From NCBI GenBank assembly GCA_902613915.1, contig CACMJB010000001.1, forward strand, positions 1 to 64,000: a stretch of DNA of 64,000 nt. The letters are read 5' to 3'. Shown piece after piece: positions 18,357 to 27,566 of the stretch. This DNA comes from an uncultured Pelagibacteraceae bacterium (GTDB lineage Bacteria > Pseudomonadota > Alphaproteobacteria > Pelagibacterales > Pelagibacteraceae). Position 1 is the stretch's first letter. Each line of letters begins with the position of its first letter. Made by a program: the position numbers and the translations under genes. The notes under the pieces are model-generated. The model was not told where the DNA came from. It saw only the letters and a program-made list of their open reading frames with translations, and did no database searches.

Positions 18357-18871
18357 TACTTAATAATCTCCTTTATATAATTAAGATCATTTACAGATAA
18401 AGGTCCCACAAACTTTTTTATTACAATAAGCTCTTTATCTATAAGAATACTTTCTGGAATTCCATAAATTCCAAATAAAACTGATTGTTTTCCATACATA
18501 TCCTTTGTGGACACGTCATATGGATTGCCTAGCTCACCTAAAAATTTTTTTGCTTGTTCTTTTTTATCTTTAAAATTCACGCCAACTATTTTCATATTTT
18601 TTTCTTCAGATAATCTAATTAATATTGGATGTTCAATCCGACAAGGAGCGCACCATGATGCCCAGAAATTTATTAATGTAAAATTATTTTTTCTTAAATC
18701 ATTTTTCGTAAAAAAATTTTCTTTATCAAGGTATGAAACTTTAAAATCTGGTATCTCTTTATTAATTTGATTAGCAGTATTGTAATTTGTGTCTCTATTT
18801 AAGCCTATAAAAAATACACTTAATATAAATAAAAAAATAAGAAAAATTATAGTCTTAACTATTTTTTGCAT
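18356..18871 (-). CDS. ccmG: Cytochrome c biogenesis thioredoxin CcmG/DsbE
   Basis: The 171-residue protein has an N-terminal anchor helix and a thioredoxin domain with the active site WASWCAPCRIEHP (C74, C77) and the cis-proline region YGIPESILID. It works in the periplasm as a reductant of the CcmH/apocytochrome disulfide. It overlaps ccmF by 17 bases on the same strand and ccmH by one, so expression is coupled. Confidence 0.94.
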   Translation of the reverse strand: MQKIVKTIIFLIFLFILSVFFIGLNRDTNYNTANQINKEIPDFKVSYLDKENFFTKNDLRKNNFTLINFWASWCAPCRIEHPILIRLSEEKNMKIVGVNFKDKKEQAKKFLGELGNPYDVSTKDMYGKQSVLFGIYGIPESILIDKELIVIKKFVGPLSVNDLNYIKEIIK

Positions 18872-20732
18872 TTTTGAAAAATCTTAATAAACCTCCACAA
18901 ACAATCATGATTACAGAAAGCCAAATCCAGATCATTAATGGTTTTTCTTGAAACTTAATATTATAATAATCTGATCTATCAATATTACTCATAGTCAAAT
19001 AATAATCTTTAATAAAACTTGTTTTAATTGAAGCTTCGTAAGTAAGAGTTTTTGGATTACTATAAATTCGAATTTCTGGCTTTAAAATATTTCTGTCTTT
19101 TTCTTTTAATATTTCAAATTCACCGACTACAGCTTGATAATTAGTAAAATCTTTTAGTTCCAAGTTTTTAAATTCAATTGAATAATTATCAAATTTTTTT
19201 ATCTCACCAATTTTCATATTGTAATCTTTTTCGACTGAAAAAATATGATTTAAGCCGATGAACAAAACTAAAAACCCGAAAGAAGCATGGGCAATTATTC
19301 TAGCTAGGTCTAAATTGTTCTTCTTTTTTGAAATAACAAAATCTTTTAAGGATGAGAGAATTAGAAATAAAGCGCTAATAATTATAAAATTTGATAAAAT
19401 ACTAAAATTTTTAAAAAATAAAATAATCATCAAATTTATCAAAATTGCTCCGAGTAGTATTAAAAAATATAATTTAATGTTATCAAATTTATTTTTTATC
19501 CAGCTTGTATTAGGTCCTATAGCCATAAAAATTAAAAAAATTACAACTACTGGAAAAATAATAGCATTGTAAAAAGGGGGGCCTACTGAAATTTTATTTT
19601 GAGAGAGGGCATCAGTGAAAATCGGATAAATTGTACCTAGTAAAACTGTTACTAAGTAAAACATCATGAACCAGTTATTAACTAAAACAAACGTTTCTTT
19701 ACTGTTTTGGTTCAAATTATAATTTTCAGTTTTATATTTCTTAAATAAAAGAAAAACTGAACCAAAAATCATTAAACTTAAAAAAGATAAAATATAAATT
19801 CCTCTTGTAGGATCGCTCGCAAAAGTGTGCACTGAGTTTAAAATTCCAGATCTAACTAAAAATGTTCCTGTGACGCTTAAAATGAAAGTCATTAGGCATA
19901 AAATAATCACCCAAAAATAAAATAAATTTCTTTTTTCAAAAACTATTATAGAATGAAATAAAGCTGTCATTGCAAACCAAGGAAGCAAAGAAGCATTTTC
20001 AACTGGATCCCAAAACCAAAACCCTCCCCAACCTAATTCATAATAGGCCCATATAGAACCAACCAAAATTCCAAGAGTTTGAAAACTCCAAGAAATTAAT
20101 ATCCAATTTTTTATTGAACTAGCAAAATTTTTTTCAGAATAATTAGATATTAAAGATGCAATTGCAGCAGAAAAATAAATAGATGAACCCACAAAGCCTA
20201 TATAGAGTAAAGGCGGGTGTATAGCTAAAGCAGGATCTTGTAAAATTGGATTTAACCCAAGACCTTCTTTAGGTATTGGAGATAAAGGACTAAAAGGATT
20301 AGAATTTAGTATAATAAAAAATAAAAATCCTATTATTAAAATATTCTGAATAATTAATGTTAATAGTCTAAATTTTTTTGGGTGATTTTTGTTGTAAATT
20401 AAAAATAAGAATGAAAAAATTGTTAAGATAATTACCCATAACATTAAGCTCCCCTCGTGGTTTCCCCAGGTACCGGTAATCTTATAGAAAATTGGCTTCA
20501 TTGAATGCGAGTTTTGATAAACTGTAATTAAAGAAAAATCAGAAACAATAAATGCTGCTATTAAAGTGAAAAAACAAATAATGACTAAAGTGCTTTGTAT
20601 TAAACTTAACTGAAAAATGTTCTTAGTAATTTGATTGCCATTTAATTTAAGATTTTTGTTTGAGAGATAAATAATACTTAAGCTTAAAAATATACTTATA
20701 AATAATAATAAATTTCCAAAATTACTTATCAT
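18855..20732 (-). CDS. ccmF: Haem lyase CcmF
   Basis: The 625-residue polytopic membrane protein contains the tryptophan-rich WGGFWFWDP motif at 235-243, conserved haem-ligand histidines (for example SMKPIFYKITGTWGNHEGS and AIHPPLL), and a C-terminal periplasmic domain. It ligates haem from holo-CcmE to apocytochrome c. Length is normal for the family. Its start overlaps ccmE by 11 bases. Confidence 0.95.
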   Translation of the reverse strand: MISNFGNLLLFISIFLSLSIIYLSNKNLKLNGNQITKNIFQLSLIQSTLVIICFFTLIAAFIVSDFSLITVYQNSHSMKPIFYKITGTWGNHEGSLMLWVIILTIFSFLFLIYNKNHPKKFRLLTLIIQNILIIGFLFFIILNSNPFSPLSPIPKEGLGLNPILQDPALAIHPPLLYIGFVGSSIYFSAAIASLISNYSEKNFASSIKNWILISWSFQTLGILVGSIWAYYELGWGGFWFWDPVENASLLPWFAMTALFHSIIVFEKRNLFYFWVIILCLMTFILSVTGTFLVRSGILNSVHTFASDPTRGIYILSFLSLMIFGSVFLLFKKYKTENYNLNQNSKETFVLVNNWFMMFYLVTVLLGTIYPIFTDALSQNKISVGPPFYNAIIFPVVVIFLIFMAIGPNTSWIKNKFDNIKLYFLILLGAILINLMIILFFKNFSILSNFIIISALFLILSSLKDFVISKKKNNLDLARIIAHASFGFLVLFIGLNHIFSVEKDYNMKIGEIKKFDNYSIEFKNLELKDFTNYQAVVGEFEILKEKDRNILKPEIRIYSNPKTLTYEASIKTSFIKDYYLTMSNIDRSDYYNIKFQEKPLMIWIWLSVIMIVCGGLLRFFKNAKNS

Positions 20733-21150
20733 TGTTATTCATAATAGATTGAAGTTCCGGCGGCATATAATTTTCATCATGTTTTGCCAATATTCTATCA
20801 GCAATAAAAAATGATTTATCTTGTAGTTTGCCTTCAGCAACAACGCCTTTTTCTTCAGAAAATAAATTGGGCACGGTTCCGCTGTAACTAATCATTAATT
20901 CATTTTTAAAATCTGTAATAACAAATTTTATCTCCTGCTCTTTAATTTCGACAGAGTTTTTCTTTACCATTCCTCCAACTCTGATTTTTTTTTTAGAATG
21001 TATATCTTGATCGTTTTTAATATCTGTCGGAGATTTAAAATATAAAATGTTCTTATTTAAAGTTTGAAGAATAAAAAAAATTGCTAATATTGATACTAAC
21101 AATAAAGTAGCTAAAAGAGACGCTCTTTTTTTAACTTTCTTTTGAAGCAT
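20722..21150 (-). CDS. ccmE: Haem chaperone CcmE
   Basis: The 142-residue protein has an N-terminal membrane anchor, an OB-fold beta barrel containing KKIRVGGMVKKNSVEI, and the covalent haem-binding site AKHDENYMPPE with H124 and Y128. It carries haem in the periplasm from CcmC to CcmF. It lies eight bases after ccmD on the same strand. Confidence 0.95.
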   Translation of the reverse strand: MLQKKVKKRASLLATLLLVSILAIFFILQTLNKNILYFKSPTDIKNDQDIHSKKKIRVGGMVKKNSVEIKEQEIKFVITDFKNELMISYSGTVPNLFSEEKGVVAEGKLQDKSFFIADRILAKHDENYMPPELQSIMNNNDK

Positions 21151-21158
21151 TTAATGCT

Positions 21159-21392
21159 TTAGATAGTTTTGCTATATGAAGATATAACTTGTGAAGCTAT
21201 TTTTGAATTTTCAATAACAGAAGTTTTTTGTTCTCTAGATAATTCATTAATTTCTTTTGCAAATTCACTCTCATATTTTTTTAATGTTTTATAAGTTTTG
21301 TAGTAAACAACTCCACACACAAAAAATGTTATCGCAAAAGATGACCAAACAAAAATGCCGTAACCATTCATTGAAATTAAATTTTGAATCAT
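21159..21392 (-). CDS. ccmD: CcmD-like small membrane protein
   Basis: This is a 77-residue protein with one membrane helix (about 14-30) followed by a charged coiled segment (KTYKTLKKYESEFAKEINEL). Size, topology and position exactly between ccmC and ccmE identify it as CcmD, the adaptor that releases holo-CcmE from the CcmABC complex. Sequence conservation in this family is low, so position carries most of the weight. It overlaps ccmC by four bases. Confidence 0.8.
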   Translation of the reverse strand: MIQNLISMNGYGIFVWSSFAITFFVCGVVYYKTYKTLKKYESEFAKEINELSREQKTSVIENSKIASQVISSYSKTI

Positions 21393-22096
21393 AGTCTTTT
21401 TAAATTTTTTTTCTTAATTCTAATGATTTCTGTCTTATATTTCATTAGAAAAATTAACGCACAATATAACAATAACACAAAAAACATAAGAAATAATGGC
21501 ATAAGCATTGAGGAATGTATTGTGCTTGTACCTGTAAGTTTAATGCTTGCTGGTTGATGTAGTGTATTCCACCAATCAACTGAGTATTTGATAATTGGCA
21601 CATTAATAAAACCAAATATTGCTATTAAACTTGAAACCCTGTCAGCTTTATCCTCTTGAGCTATTAATTTATTAGCTAAGATAAACCCTATATAAAACAA
21701 AGAGAGTACTAACATAGAAGTTATTCTCGCGTCCCAGGCCCACCAAGTTCCCCAGGTTGGCTGCCCCCAAATAGCTCCGGTAACTATTGCAAGACATGTA
21801 AACATAAGTCCTATTGGGGCAATACTTTTAGTAATTAATTTTATGTTTTTTATTTTAAAAATAAAATTTGCTAGAGATAATAACGCAATTGTTGAAAATG
21901 AGGCTAAACCTATCCAGGCTGCAGGAACATGCACATACATTATTCTCACGCTATCCCCTTGTAAATAATCAGGCGGAGATAAAATTAAAGCAAAAGAAAG
22001 TGCAACTATTAATAAAATAAAAAAAATTGAACTAATGAATTTAGTTAATTTTTCTATCCAAATAAATGTGTTACTTAAACTAAAAAACTTAAACAT
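21389..22096 (-). CDS. ccmC: Haem delivery protein CcmC
   Basis: The 235-residue, six-helix membrane protein has the tryptophan-rich motif WGTWWAWDAR at 115-124 and conserved His residues in the periplasmic loops (YVHVPAAW, H56). It loads haem onto CcmE. It is the first ccm gene here; ccmA and ccmB, the ABC partners usually upstream, are absent from the window. A 12-bp hairpin lies about 45 bases before its ATG. Confidence 0.95.
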   Translation of the reverse strand: MFKFFSLSNTFIWIEKLTKFISSIFFILLIVALSFALILSPPDYLQGDSVRIMYVHVPAAWIGLASFSTIALLSLANFIFKIKNIKLITKSIAPIGLMFTCLAIVTGAIWGQPTWGTWWAWDARITSMLVLSLFYIGFILANKLIAQEDKADRVSSLIAIFGFINVPIIKYSVDWWNTLHQPASIKLTGTSTIHSSMLMPLFLMFFVLLLYCALIFLMKYKTEIIRIKKKNLKRL

Positions 22097-22141
22097 TTAA
22101 ATTGATTACAATAATATTAATTTTATGGGAAGGTGTTTTTA

Positions 22142-22197
22142 AGCCCAACTGAGAATTAGGAGGGAGTTAACTAAAGAAGTTTATCCTCAATCGGGCT
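22142..22197 (-). ncRNA. Candidate structured leader RNA upstream of ccmC
   Basis: Read on the minus strand, the arm at 22197-22186 pairs with the arm at 22153-22142 over 12 consecutive positions, two of them G:U wobbles. On the plus strand the same two positions would be A:C mismatches, so the pairing favours an RNA made from the minus strand, the ccmC direction. The 32-base loop holds a weaker inner stem and a pyrimidine-rich CTCCCTCC. The element is GC-richer than its AT-rich surroundings. It could be a ccmC leader or the 3' UTR of hspQ; no known riboswitch is recognised. Confidence 0.5.
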
Positions 22198-22268
22198 AAA
22201 ACATTTTAAATTTAAATGATTTCTTTGACTTCTATTTGAGTAAAAATTGTTAAATTTTAGGCAGGGAA

Positions 22269-22592
22269 TTAGTTAGAAATTTTATGGTAACTAGAGCCTT
22301 TTTTTCCTGAAAAAATTTCTTCTATTAAAGGGTGCTTAACTGGCTCTTTAGATTGATCCAATAATAAATTTTGCTCTGAAACATATGCCTCATAAGTCAC
22401 ATCATTGCTTTCGGCCAACAAATGATAAAAAGGTTGATCTTTTCTAGGTCTAACCTCTTTAGGAATTGACTGGTACCATTCCTCTGAATTATTGAATTCA
22501 AAATCTACATCGTAAATAACGCCTCTGAAATCAAAGTGTCTATGCTTTACGACTTCACCTATAGAAAATTTTGCAGTATTGCTTGTAGCCAT
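22269..22592 (-). CDS. hspQ: Heat shock protein HspQ (YccV-like)
   Basis: The 107-residue protein contains the hemimethylated-DNA-binding/HspQ domain: FSIGEVVKHRHFDFRGVIYD, then DQPFYHLLAE and a conserved YVSEQNLLLD. In E. coli HspQ stimulates Lon protease and affects DnaA turnover. The size is normal. It is followed, on the same strand, by about 170 bases of non-coding sequence before ccmC, and it is divergent from yciB. Confidence 0.9.
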   Translation of the reverse strand: MATSNTAKFSIGEVVKHRHFDFRGVIYDVDFEFNNSEEWYQSIPKEVRPRKDQPFYHLLAESNDVTYEAYVSEQNLLLDQSKEPVKHPLIEEIFSGKKGSSYHKISN

Positions 22593-22669
22593 AAGTAATA
22601 GTTAGTAATTTTTATATTAAAATCAATATCTAATTTATAAAAATTTTATAATGTGTTAAAAATCTTATT

Positions 22670-23215
22670 GTGAATAAGTCTTTTTTAAAATTTATCACCG
22701 ATTTTGGACCCCTTCTTATTTTTTTTACTATTTATTACAAGAGTGGAAATAATTTAAAAGCCGCTATTCCTCCACTAATAATTTCAACATTGATTGCCGT
22801 AGCGATAATGTACGTAGTTGAGAAAAAAATTCCTTACGTTCCTTTAATTGGAGCCGTAGTAATATCTTTATTTGGAGGATTAACTTTATATTTTGATAAT
22901 CCAATATTTATTTACATGAAGCCCACTATAGTAAATGTAATTTTTGCATTAATACTAATAGTCAGTAAGGTTTTTTATCAAAAAAATTTTCTAAAATTGT
23001 TTTTACAAACAGCTTTTCAATTAAATGAAGAGGGATGGAGCAAGCTTAATTTTAGATGGGCATATTTTTTTATTTTTTTAGCAATTTTAAATGAGATTGT
23101 CTGGCGAACACAACCTGAAACAACATGGGTAAATTTTAAGGTTTGGGGAATGTTGCCAATCACAATTATTTTCACCGCAATGCAGGTTCCTTTAATAAAC
23201 AAATATAAAGTATGA
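22670..23215 (+). CDS. yciB: Inner membrane septation protein A family (YciB/IspZ)
   Basis: The 181-residue protein has about six hydrophobic helices. It begins at a GTG with the family's characteristic FLKFITDFGPLLIFFTIYY and contains NEIVWRT and the W-rich FRWAYFFIFLAILNE segment. YciB is linked to envelope integrity and cell division; the biochemical role is unclear. It overlaps the DUF2794 gene downstream by four bases. Confidence 0.92.
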   Translation: MNKSFLKFITDFGPLLIFFTIYYKSGNNLKAAIPPLIISTLIAVAIMYVVEKKIPYVPLIGAVVISLFGGLTLYFDNPIFIYMKPTIVNVIFALILIVSKVFYQKNFLKLFLQTAFQLNEEGWSKLNFRWAYFFIFLAILNEIVWRTQPETTWVNFKVWGMLPITIIFTAMQVPLINKYKV

Positions 23216-23559
23216 GTAAAATTAGATTAGTAATAAATAATAATAACCAACAAAGAGAAAAAGAAAAATTTTTTATTAAAAAAGAATTACAAAGTATATT
23301 AAATTTATATGCAAAGATGGTTTCTAATGGTTCATGGAAAGATTATTCTTTTTCATCAGGCGCTAAAGAAGTTTCATTTAATATCTACCAAAGAGCATCT
23401 GAAAAACCTGTAATAAGAATATCGAAAAATCTTAAACCTAAGTATTTTAATGAAAGATATTTTATTAAAGATAGAGACGGAACTATTCTAAAAAAATCAG
23501 AAAATCTAAATCAACTTATTAATAAAATGAGTTGGAATAAATTAAGAATTATTAAGTAA
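23212..23559 (+). CDS. DUF2794 family protein
   Basis: The 115-residue soluble protein matches the alphaproteobacterial DUF2794 pattern: ELQSILNLYAKMVSNGSWKD, then a Phe-rich strand pair and a Q/R-A-S-E-K-P segment, ending with an IRIS-type strand. No function is established for the family. It is coupled to yciB by a 4-base overlap and ends convergently, one base from the BI-1 gene. Confidence 0.75.
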   Translation: MSKIRLVINNNNQQREKEKFFIKKELQSILNLYAKMVSNGSWKDYSFSSGAKEVSFNIYQRASEKPVIRISKNLKPKYFNERYFIKDRDGTILKKSENLNQLINKMSWNKLRIIK

Positions 23560-24312
23560 TTATCTTCTTTGACCAAAAAGTCTTAGAAGCATTATGAAAA
23601 GATTTATGAAATCTAAGTAAAGCGTTAACGCGCCCATAACAGCTTTTTTGCCCATTAGCTCTCCGCTGTCGCTAACTAAATACATGTTTTTAATTTTTTG
23701 AGTATCATAAGCCGTTAATCCAACAAAAATTAAAACACCGATGATTGATATAACAAAATACATCATAGGTGATTTCATGAATATGTTTACTAATGAAGCA
23801 ATTATAATTCCAAAAAGACCCATCATCAAAAATGAACCAAGTTTAGTTAAATCTCTTTTAGTAGTGTAACCATAAATGCTCATAGCGCCAAACGTTCCTG
23901 CAGTTATAAAGAAGACTCTGGTTATGCTCGTGCCTGTGTACATTAAAAAAATTGAAGAGAGCGAAGCTCCCATTAAAGCTGCAAAAATCCAAAAAGTTGT
24001 TTGTGCCTTAGCTGCAGACATTTTTGCAATTCCAAAACTCATATAAAAAACTATAGCAAGTGGAGCCAGCATAATTACCCATTTAAGCCCAGATGCATAA
24101 ATTGTATTTCCAAAATTTGTTAAACCAACAATCTGTCCACCATCAGAAGTTACAACCGCCATTTTAAAAAATGCTAAAGCAATAAAACCAGTTAATAATA
24201 CACCTGAAGCCATGTAGTTATAGACTTTCAGCATGTATGATCTTAATCCCTGGTCTATAATTGCTTCTGAAGCAGAAGATCTTACAGTGGATGTTTGTTT
24301 GTTAAATTCCAT
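23560..24312 (-). CDS. Bax inhibitor-1 family membrane protein (YccA/YbhL-like)
   Basis: The 250-residue protein has seven hydrophobic helices after a short polar N-terminus (SSASEAIIDQGLRSYMLKVY). It contains the UPF0005/BI-1 signature around FVGLTAYDTQKIK and a C-terminal LYLDFINLFIMLLRLFG. Bacterial members are pH-sensitive Ca2+-leak-type proteins or modulators of FtsH (YccA). The exact role here is unknown. Confidence 0.9.
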   Translation of the reverse strand: MEFNKQTSTVRSSASEAIIDQGLRSYMLKVYNYMASGVLLTGFIALAFFKMAVVTSDGGQIVGLTNFGNTIYASGLKWVIMLAPLAIVFYMSFGIAKMSAAKAQTTFWIFAALMGASLSSIFLMYTGTSITRVFFITAGTFGAMSIYGYTTKRDLTKLGSFLMMGLFGIIIASLVNIFMKSPMMYFVISIIGVLIFVGLTAYDTQKIKNMYLVSDSGELMGKKAVMGALTLYLDFINLFIMLLRLFGQRR

Positions 24313-24391
24313 ACTTTAAATATAAGATTTTTTAATAACTTTTCAATAGGCAAAATATGACCTAAAACTGGTGAGAAAACATTACAAATTT

Positions 24392-25429
24392 ATGAAATTC
24401 AAAAAACTTGGAAATACCGATCTAGATGTGAGCTTAATTTGTTTAGGTACTATGACATGGGGAACTCAAAATACTGAGAAAGATGCCTTTGAACAGATGG
24501 ATTATTCTGTCAGTCAAGGCGTAAATTTTTTTGATACTGCAGAAATTTATTCGGTTCCTCCAAATTCTGACTCTTACGGAAAAACAGAGATTATGATTGG
24601 TAATTGGTTTGAAAAAAGAAAAAATAGAGACAAAATAATTTTGGCGTCTAAAGTGGCTGGACCAGGTTGCGATTGGATTAGAGGTGGTGGAAATAACTTT
24701 GATGAAAAAAAAATAGGAGAAGCAATAGATGGTAGTTTAAAAAGATTAAAGACTGATTACATCGATTTATATCAATTACATTGGCCAGAACGTTCGACTA
24801 ATTATTTTGGAAGCAGAGATTACGCACATAACAATAAAGAAGGTGAATGGAATAGTTTTGAAAATATTCTCGATGCCCTAGGTAAATATATAAAGAGTGG
24901 CAAAATTAGGTACATAGGCATGTCTAATGAAACACCGTATGGATTATCTAGGTATCTTGAAATCTCTAAAAACAAAGGCGCTCCTAGAATGATGTCAGTT
25001 CAAAACCCTTACAGCTTAGTGAATAGAACTTATGAAATTGGAATGTCTGAAATCTCAATTAGACAAAAATGTGGTTTGCTTGTTTATTATCCTCTTGCAG
25101 CTGGAGCTTTGTCAGGAAAATATAGAAATGGCGAGATGCCAAAAAATTCTAGAATGGCTCTTTTCAAAGGTTGGGAGCGTCATTTAAACCCTTTGGCAAT
25201 GCGAGCTTATGATGAGTATTACAAACTTGCCAAGGATTTTAATTTAACCATGGTTCAACTTGCGCAGTCTTTTGTTAACTCAAGACCATTTGTTACTAGT
25301 AATATTATTGGGGCCACAACGATGAAGCAACTTAAAGAAAATATTGACAGTGTTAATATTGATTTTACAGATGAAATGATGGAAAGAGTTGATAAAATTC
25401 ACAATGAAAATCCAAATCCTTCGCCATAA
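24392..25429 (+). CDS. Aldo/keto reductase (Tas-like)
   Basis: This NADPH-dependent TIM-barrel oxidoreductase of 345 residues has the family's catalytic DTAEIYS (Asp/Tyr), a Lys in LASKVAG and a His in YQLHWPER. The C-terminal half has the NADP-binding IGATTMKQLKENI. The ATG at 24392 (MKFKKLGNTDLDVS) matches the family start; a GTG at 24371 would add seven residues. The physiological substrate is unknown; Tas-like members act on carbonyl compounds. Confidence 0.9.
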   Translation: MKFKKLGNTDLDVSLICLGTMTWGTQNTEKDAFEQMDYSVSQGVNFFDTAEIYSVPPNSDSYGKTEIMIGNWFEKRKNRDKIILASKVAGPGCDWIRGGGNNFDEKKIGEAIDGSLKRLKTDYIDLYQLHWPERSTNYFGSRDYAHNNKEGEWNSFENILDALGKYIKSGKIRYIGMSNETPYGLSRYLEISKNKGAPRMMSVQNPYSLVNRTYEIGMSEISIRQKCGLLVYYPLAAGALSGKYRNGEMPKNSRMALFKGWERHLNPLAMRAYDEYYKLAKDFNLTMVQLAQSFVNSRPFVTSNIIGATTMKQLKENIDSVNIDFTDEMMERVDKIHNENPNPSP

Positions 25430-25470
25430 ACAATCTTTATAATAGAATAGATTTAGTATAAAAAAGAATC

Positions 25471-25971
25471 ATGTCCTTTAAAAAAGTTTTAGTATTTATT
25501 TTTTTCATTACTTTTTCGCTAGAATCTTTTGCTAACACTCCAAGATCAACTGGAAAATATAAAAACTGGGAAAGTTTCGTTGCAGAAACAGATCAAGGAA
25601 AAATATGTTTTGCTCAAACAAAACCTACTAAAAGAGCGCCTGGTGCTATTAAAAGAAATGAGTCAAAATTATTTGTAACTTTCAGACCTGCAGATAGCAT
25701 AAATGATGAGGTAAGCATTACAAGTGGCCATGATTACAAAGCTTCAAGTGTTTCTGCTAGCTCAGGTAAAAGAAAATACTCATTCTTTTCCCAAAAAGAT
25801 TTTGCCTGGTTGTTAGATGATCAAGAAGAAAAAAATTTCATCAAGTTAATGAAAAGAGCAACAGATTTAATTGTAAAAGCTAGAACTACTAAAGGTGCAG
25901 AAACTACTGACCATTATTCGATGATGGGATTCACAAAAGCTTATAACACGGCAAAAAAAACTTGCGGCTAA
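25471..25971 (+). CDS. IalB-like (invasion-associated locus B family) secreted protein
   Basis: The 166-residue protein has a signal peptide (MSFKKVLVFIFFITFSLESFA) and an IalB-type mature domain with a central WESFVAETDQGKICFAQT (one Cys) and a terminal Cys (TAKKTCG) that may pair with it. Family members are periplasmic; despite the name, they occur widely in free-living alphaproteobacteria and their role is unclear. It ends right at argG with no gap. Confidence 0.65.
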   Translation: MSFKKVLVFIFFITFSLESFANTPRSTGKYKNWESFVAETDQGKICFAQTKPTKRAPGAIKRNESKLFVTFRPADSINDEVSITSGHDYKASSVSASSGKRKYSFFSQKDFAWLLDDQEEKNFIKLMKRATDLIVKARTTKGAETTDHYSMMGFTKAYNTAKKTCG

Positions 25972-27156
25972 ATGAAAAAAATTGTTTTAGCTTATTCAGG
26001 AGGTTTGGACACCTCAATTATTCTTAGGTGGTTGCAAGAAAACTATAAGGCAGAAGTTATTGCTTACACTTCTGATATTGGTCAGGAAATTGATAGAAAA
26101 AAGATCATAAGAAATGCTAAGCGCCTAGGTGTTAAAAAAATAATTATTGAAGATCTTAAGAATATTTTTGTAAAAGATTATGTTTTTCCCATGATAAGAG
26201 CTCATGCGGTTTATGAAGGAGTTTATTTACTTGGGACATCAATAGCTAGACCTTTGATAGCTAAAAGGCAGATTGAAATAGCGAAAAAATTTAAAGCGTA
26301 TGCTGTATCGCATGGAGCTACCGGAAAAGGAAATGACCAGGTAAGGTTTGAACTCGGTTATGCTTTTTTTGGTGGTAAAAAGATTAAAACTATTGCTCCA
26401 TGGAGAGAATGGAAATTACAATCAAGAGCAGATTTAATAAAATATGCAAAGAAAAATAATATTCCAATACCTAAAGACAAAAAGGGTGCACCTCCCTTTT
26501 CTGTAGATGATAATATTTTTCATACTTCAACTGAAGGCAAAGTTTTAGAAAACCCAAAAAACTCAGCTCCAGAATTTATTTTTCAAAGAACTATATCTCC
26601 AGAAAAAGCTCCAAACAAAAAAACAAAAGTTAGAATTACTTTTAAAAATAGTGATCCTGTAGCTGTTAATGGAAAAAAATTAAAACCAGGAAAAATTTTA
26701 GAGAAATTAAATATACTCGCAGGCAAAAATGGAATTGGAAGAGTTGATCTTGTTGAAAATCGCTTTATCGGCATAAAATCGAGAGGTGTTTATGAAACAC
26801 CTGGAGGAACTTTGTTATATGCTGCTCACAGAGCGATTGAGTCTGTAACTTTAGATAAAAAAACAGCACACGAAAAAGAAAGAGTAATGCCTGAGTATGC
26901 TGAGCTAGTTTACAACGGATATTGGTTCTCTAAAAAAAGAATAAAACTTCAAAAGATAATTGATAAAAATAAAAGTAAAGTTTCTGGAGAAATAGTTCTT
27001 GGATTATATAAAGGAAATATTACAATACTCTCAAGAAGAACAAAAAATAAAGCTTACTCGATGAAAAAAGTTTCATTTGAAGAAAATAAAACTTTTAATA
27101 AGAAAAAAGTTGAGAGTTTTATTAATTATCATTCAAAACAGTTAAATAAGTCCTAA
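25972..27156 (+). CDS. argG: Argininosuccinate synthase
   Basis: The 394-residue enzyme condenses citrulline and aspartate using ATP in arginine synthesis. The ATP site AYSGGLDTS (residues 7-15) and the citrulline/aspartate site GATGKGNDQVRFE are intact, and so is the C-terminal YGGWF-type region (VYNGYWFSKKRI). Length is normal. The start codon abuts the stop of the IalB-like gene. Confidence 0.97.
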   Translation: MKKIVLAYSGGLDTSIILRWLQENYKAEVIAYTSDIGQEIDRKKIIRNAKRLGVKKIIIEDLKNIFVKDYVFPMIRAHAVYEGVYLLGTSIARPLIAKRQIEIAKKFKAYAVSHGATGKGNDQVRFELGYAFFGGKKIKTIAPWREWKLQSRADLIKYAKKNNIPIPKDKKGAPPFSVDDNIFHTSTEGKVLENPKNSAPEFIFQRTISPEKAPNKKTKVRITFKNSDPVAVNGKKLKPGKILEKLNILAGKNGIGRVDLVENRFIGIKSRGVYETPGGTLLYAAHRAIESVTLDKKTAHEKERVMPEYAELVYNGYWFSKKRIKLQKIIDKNKSKVSGEIVLGLYKGNITILSRRTKNKAYSMKKVSFEENKTFNKKKVESFINYHSKQLNKS

Positions 27157-27179
27157 TAATCTGTTAAGATTAAATTTTG

Positions 27180-27566
27180 ATGAGTAAAACGATTCGAAAT
27201 ATTCAACTAACAGCAGTTTTAATTCTGCTTATATCTACGGTAATAGCTTTTATCATTGAAATGATAACAATGTATGAAAATCAGACTATTACCTTGGCTG
27301 ACTTGCTTTTGATGTTTATTTATATTGAAGTTATCGGATTAGTAAAATCGTATTGGGAGACTCGAGCTGTACGAATAACTTATCCATTAGTTATAGCAAT
27401 AACGGCACTTGCCAGATTTATAATTTTACAAGATAAAGAAAGTGATCCTACAAACTTAATTTATATTTCTTTAGCTATTTTAATTGTAGCTATCTCAACA
27501 GTGATAATTAAGTTTAGAAATAGTAAATATCTTAAGATTGATAATTCTAGGTCTGGGAAGCTTTAA
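27180..27566 (+). CDS. PsiE-like small membrane protein
   Basis: The 128-residue protein has about four hydrophobic helices and the PsiE pattern (DLLLMFIYIEVIGLVKSYW, RITYPLVIAITALARFII). PsiE is named for phosphate-starvation induction in E. coli, but its function is unknown. I start it at ATG 27180 rather than the TTG just upstream. Its last 20 bases overlap the convergent folD gene. Confidence 0.8.
   Translation: MSKTIRNIQLTAVLILLISTVIAFIIEMITMYENQTITLADLLLMFIYIEVIGLVKSYWETRAVRITYPLVIAITALARFIILQDKESDPTNLIYISLAILIVAISTVIIKFRNSKYLKIDNSRSGKL

Noticed and set aside
22142-22197. Intrinsic terminator of hspQ or ccmC
   Set aside because: The hairpin has a 32-base loop and is not followed by a run of T on either strand, so a terminator role is not supported.
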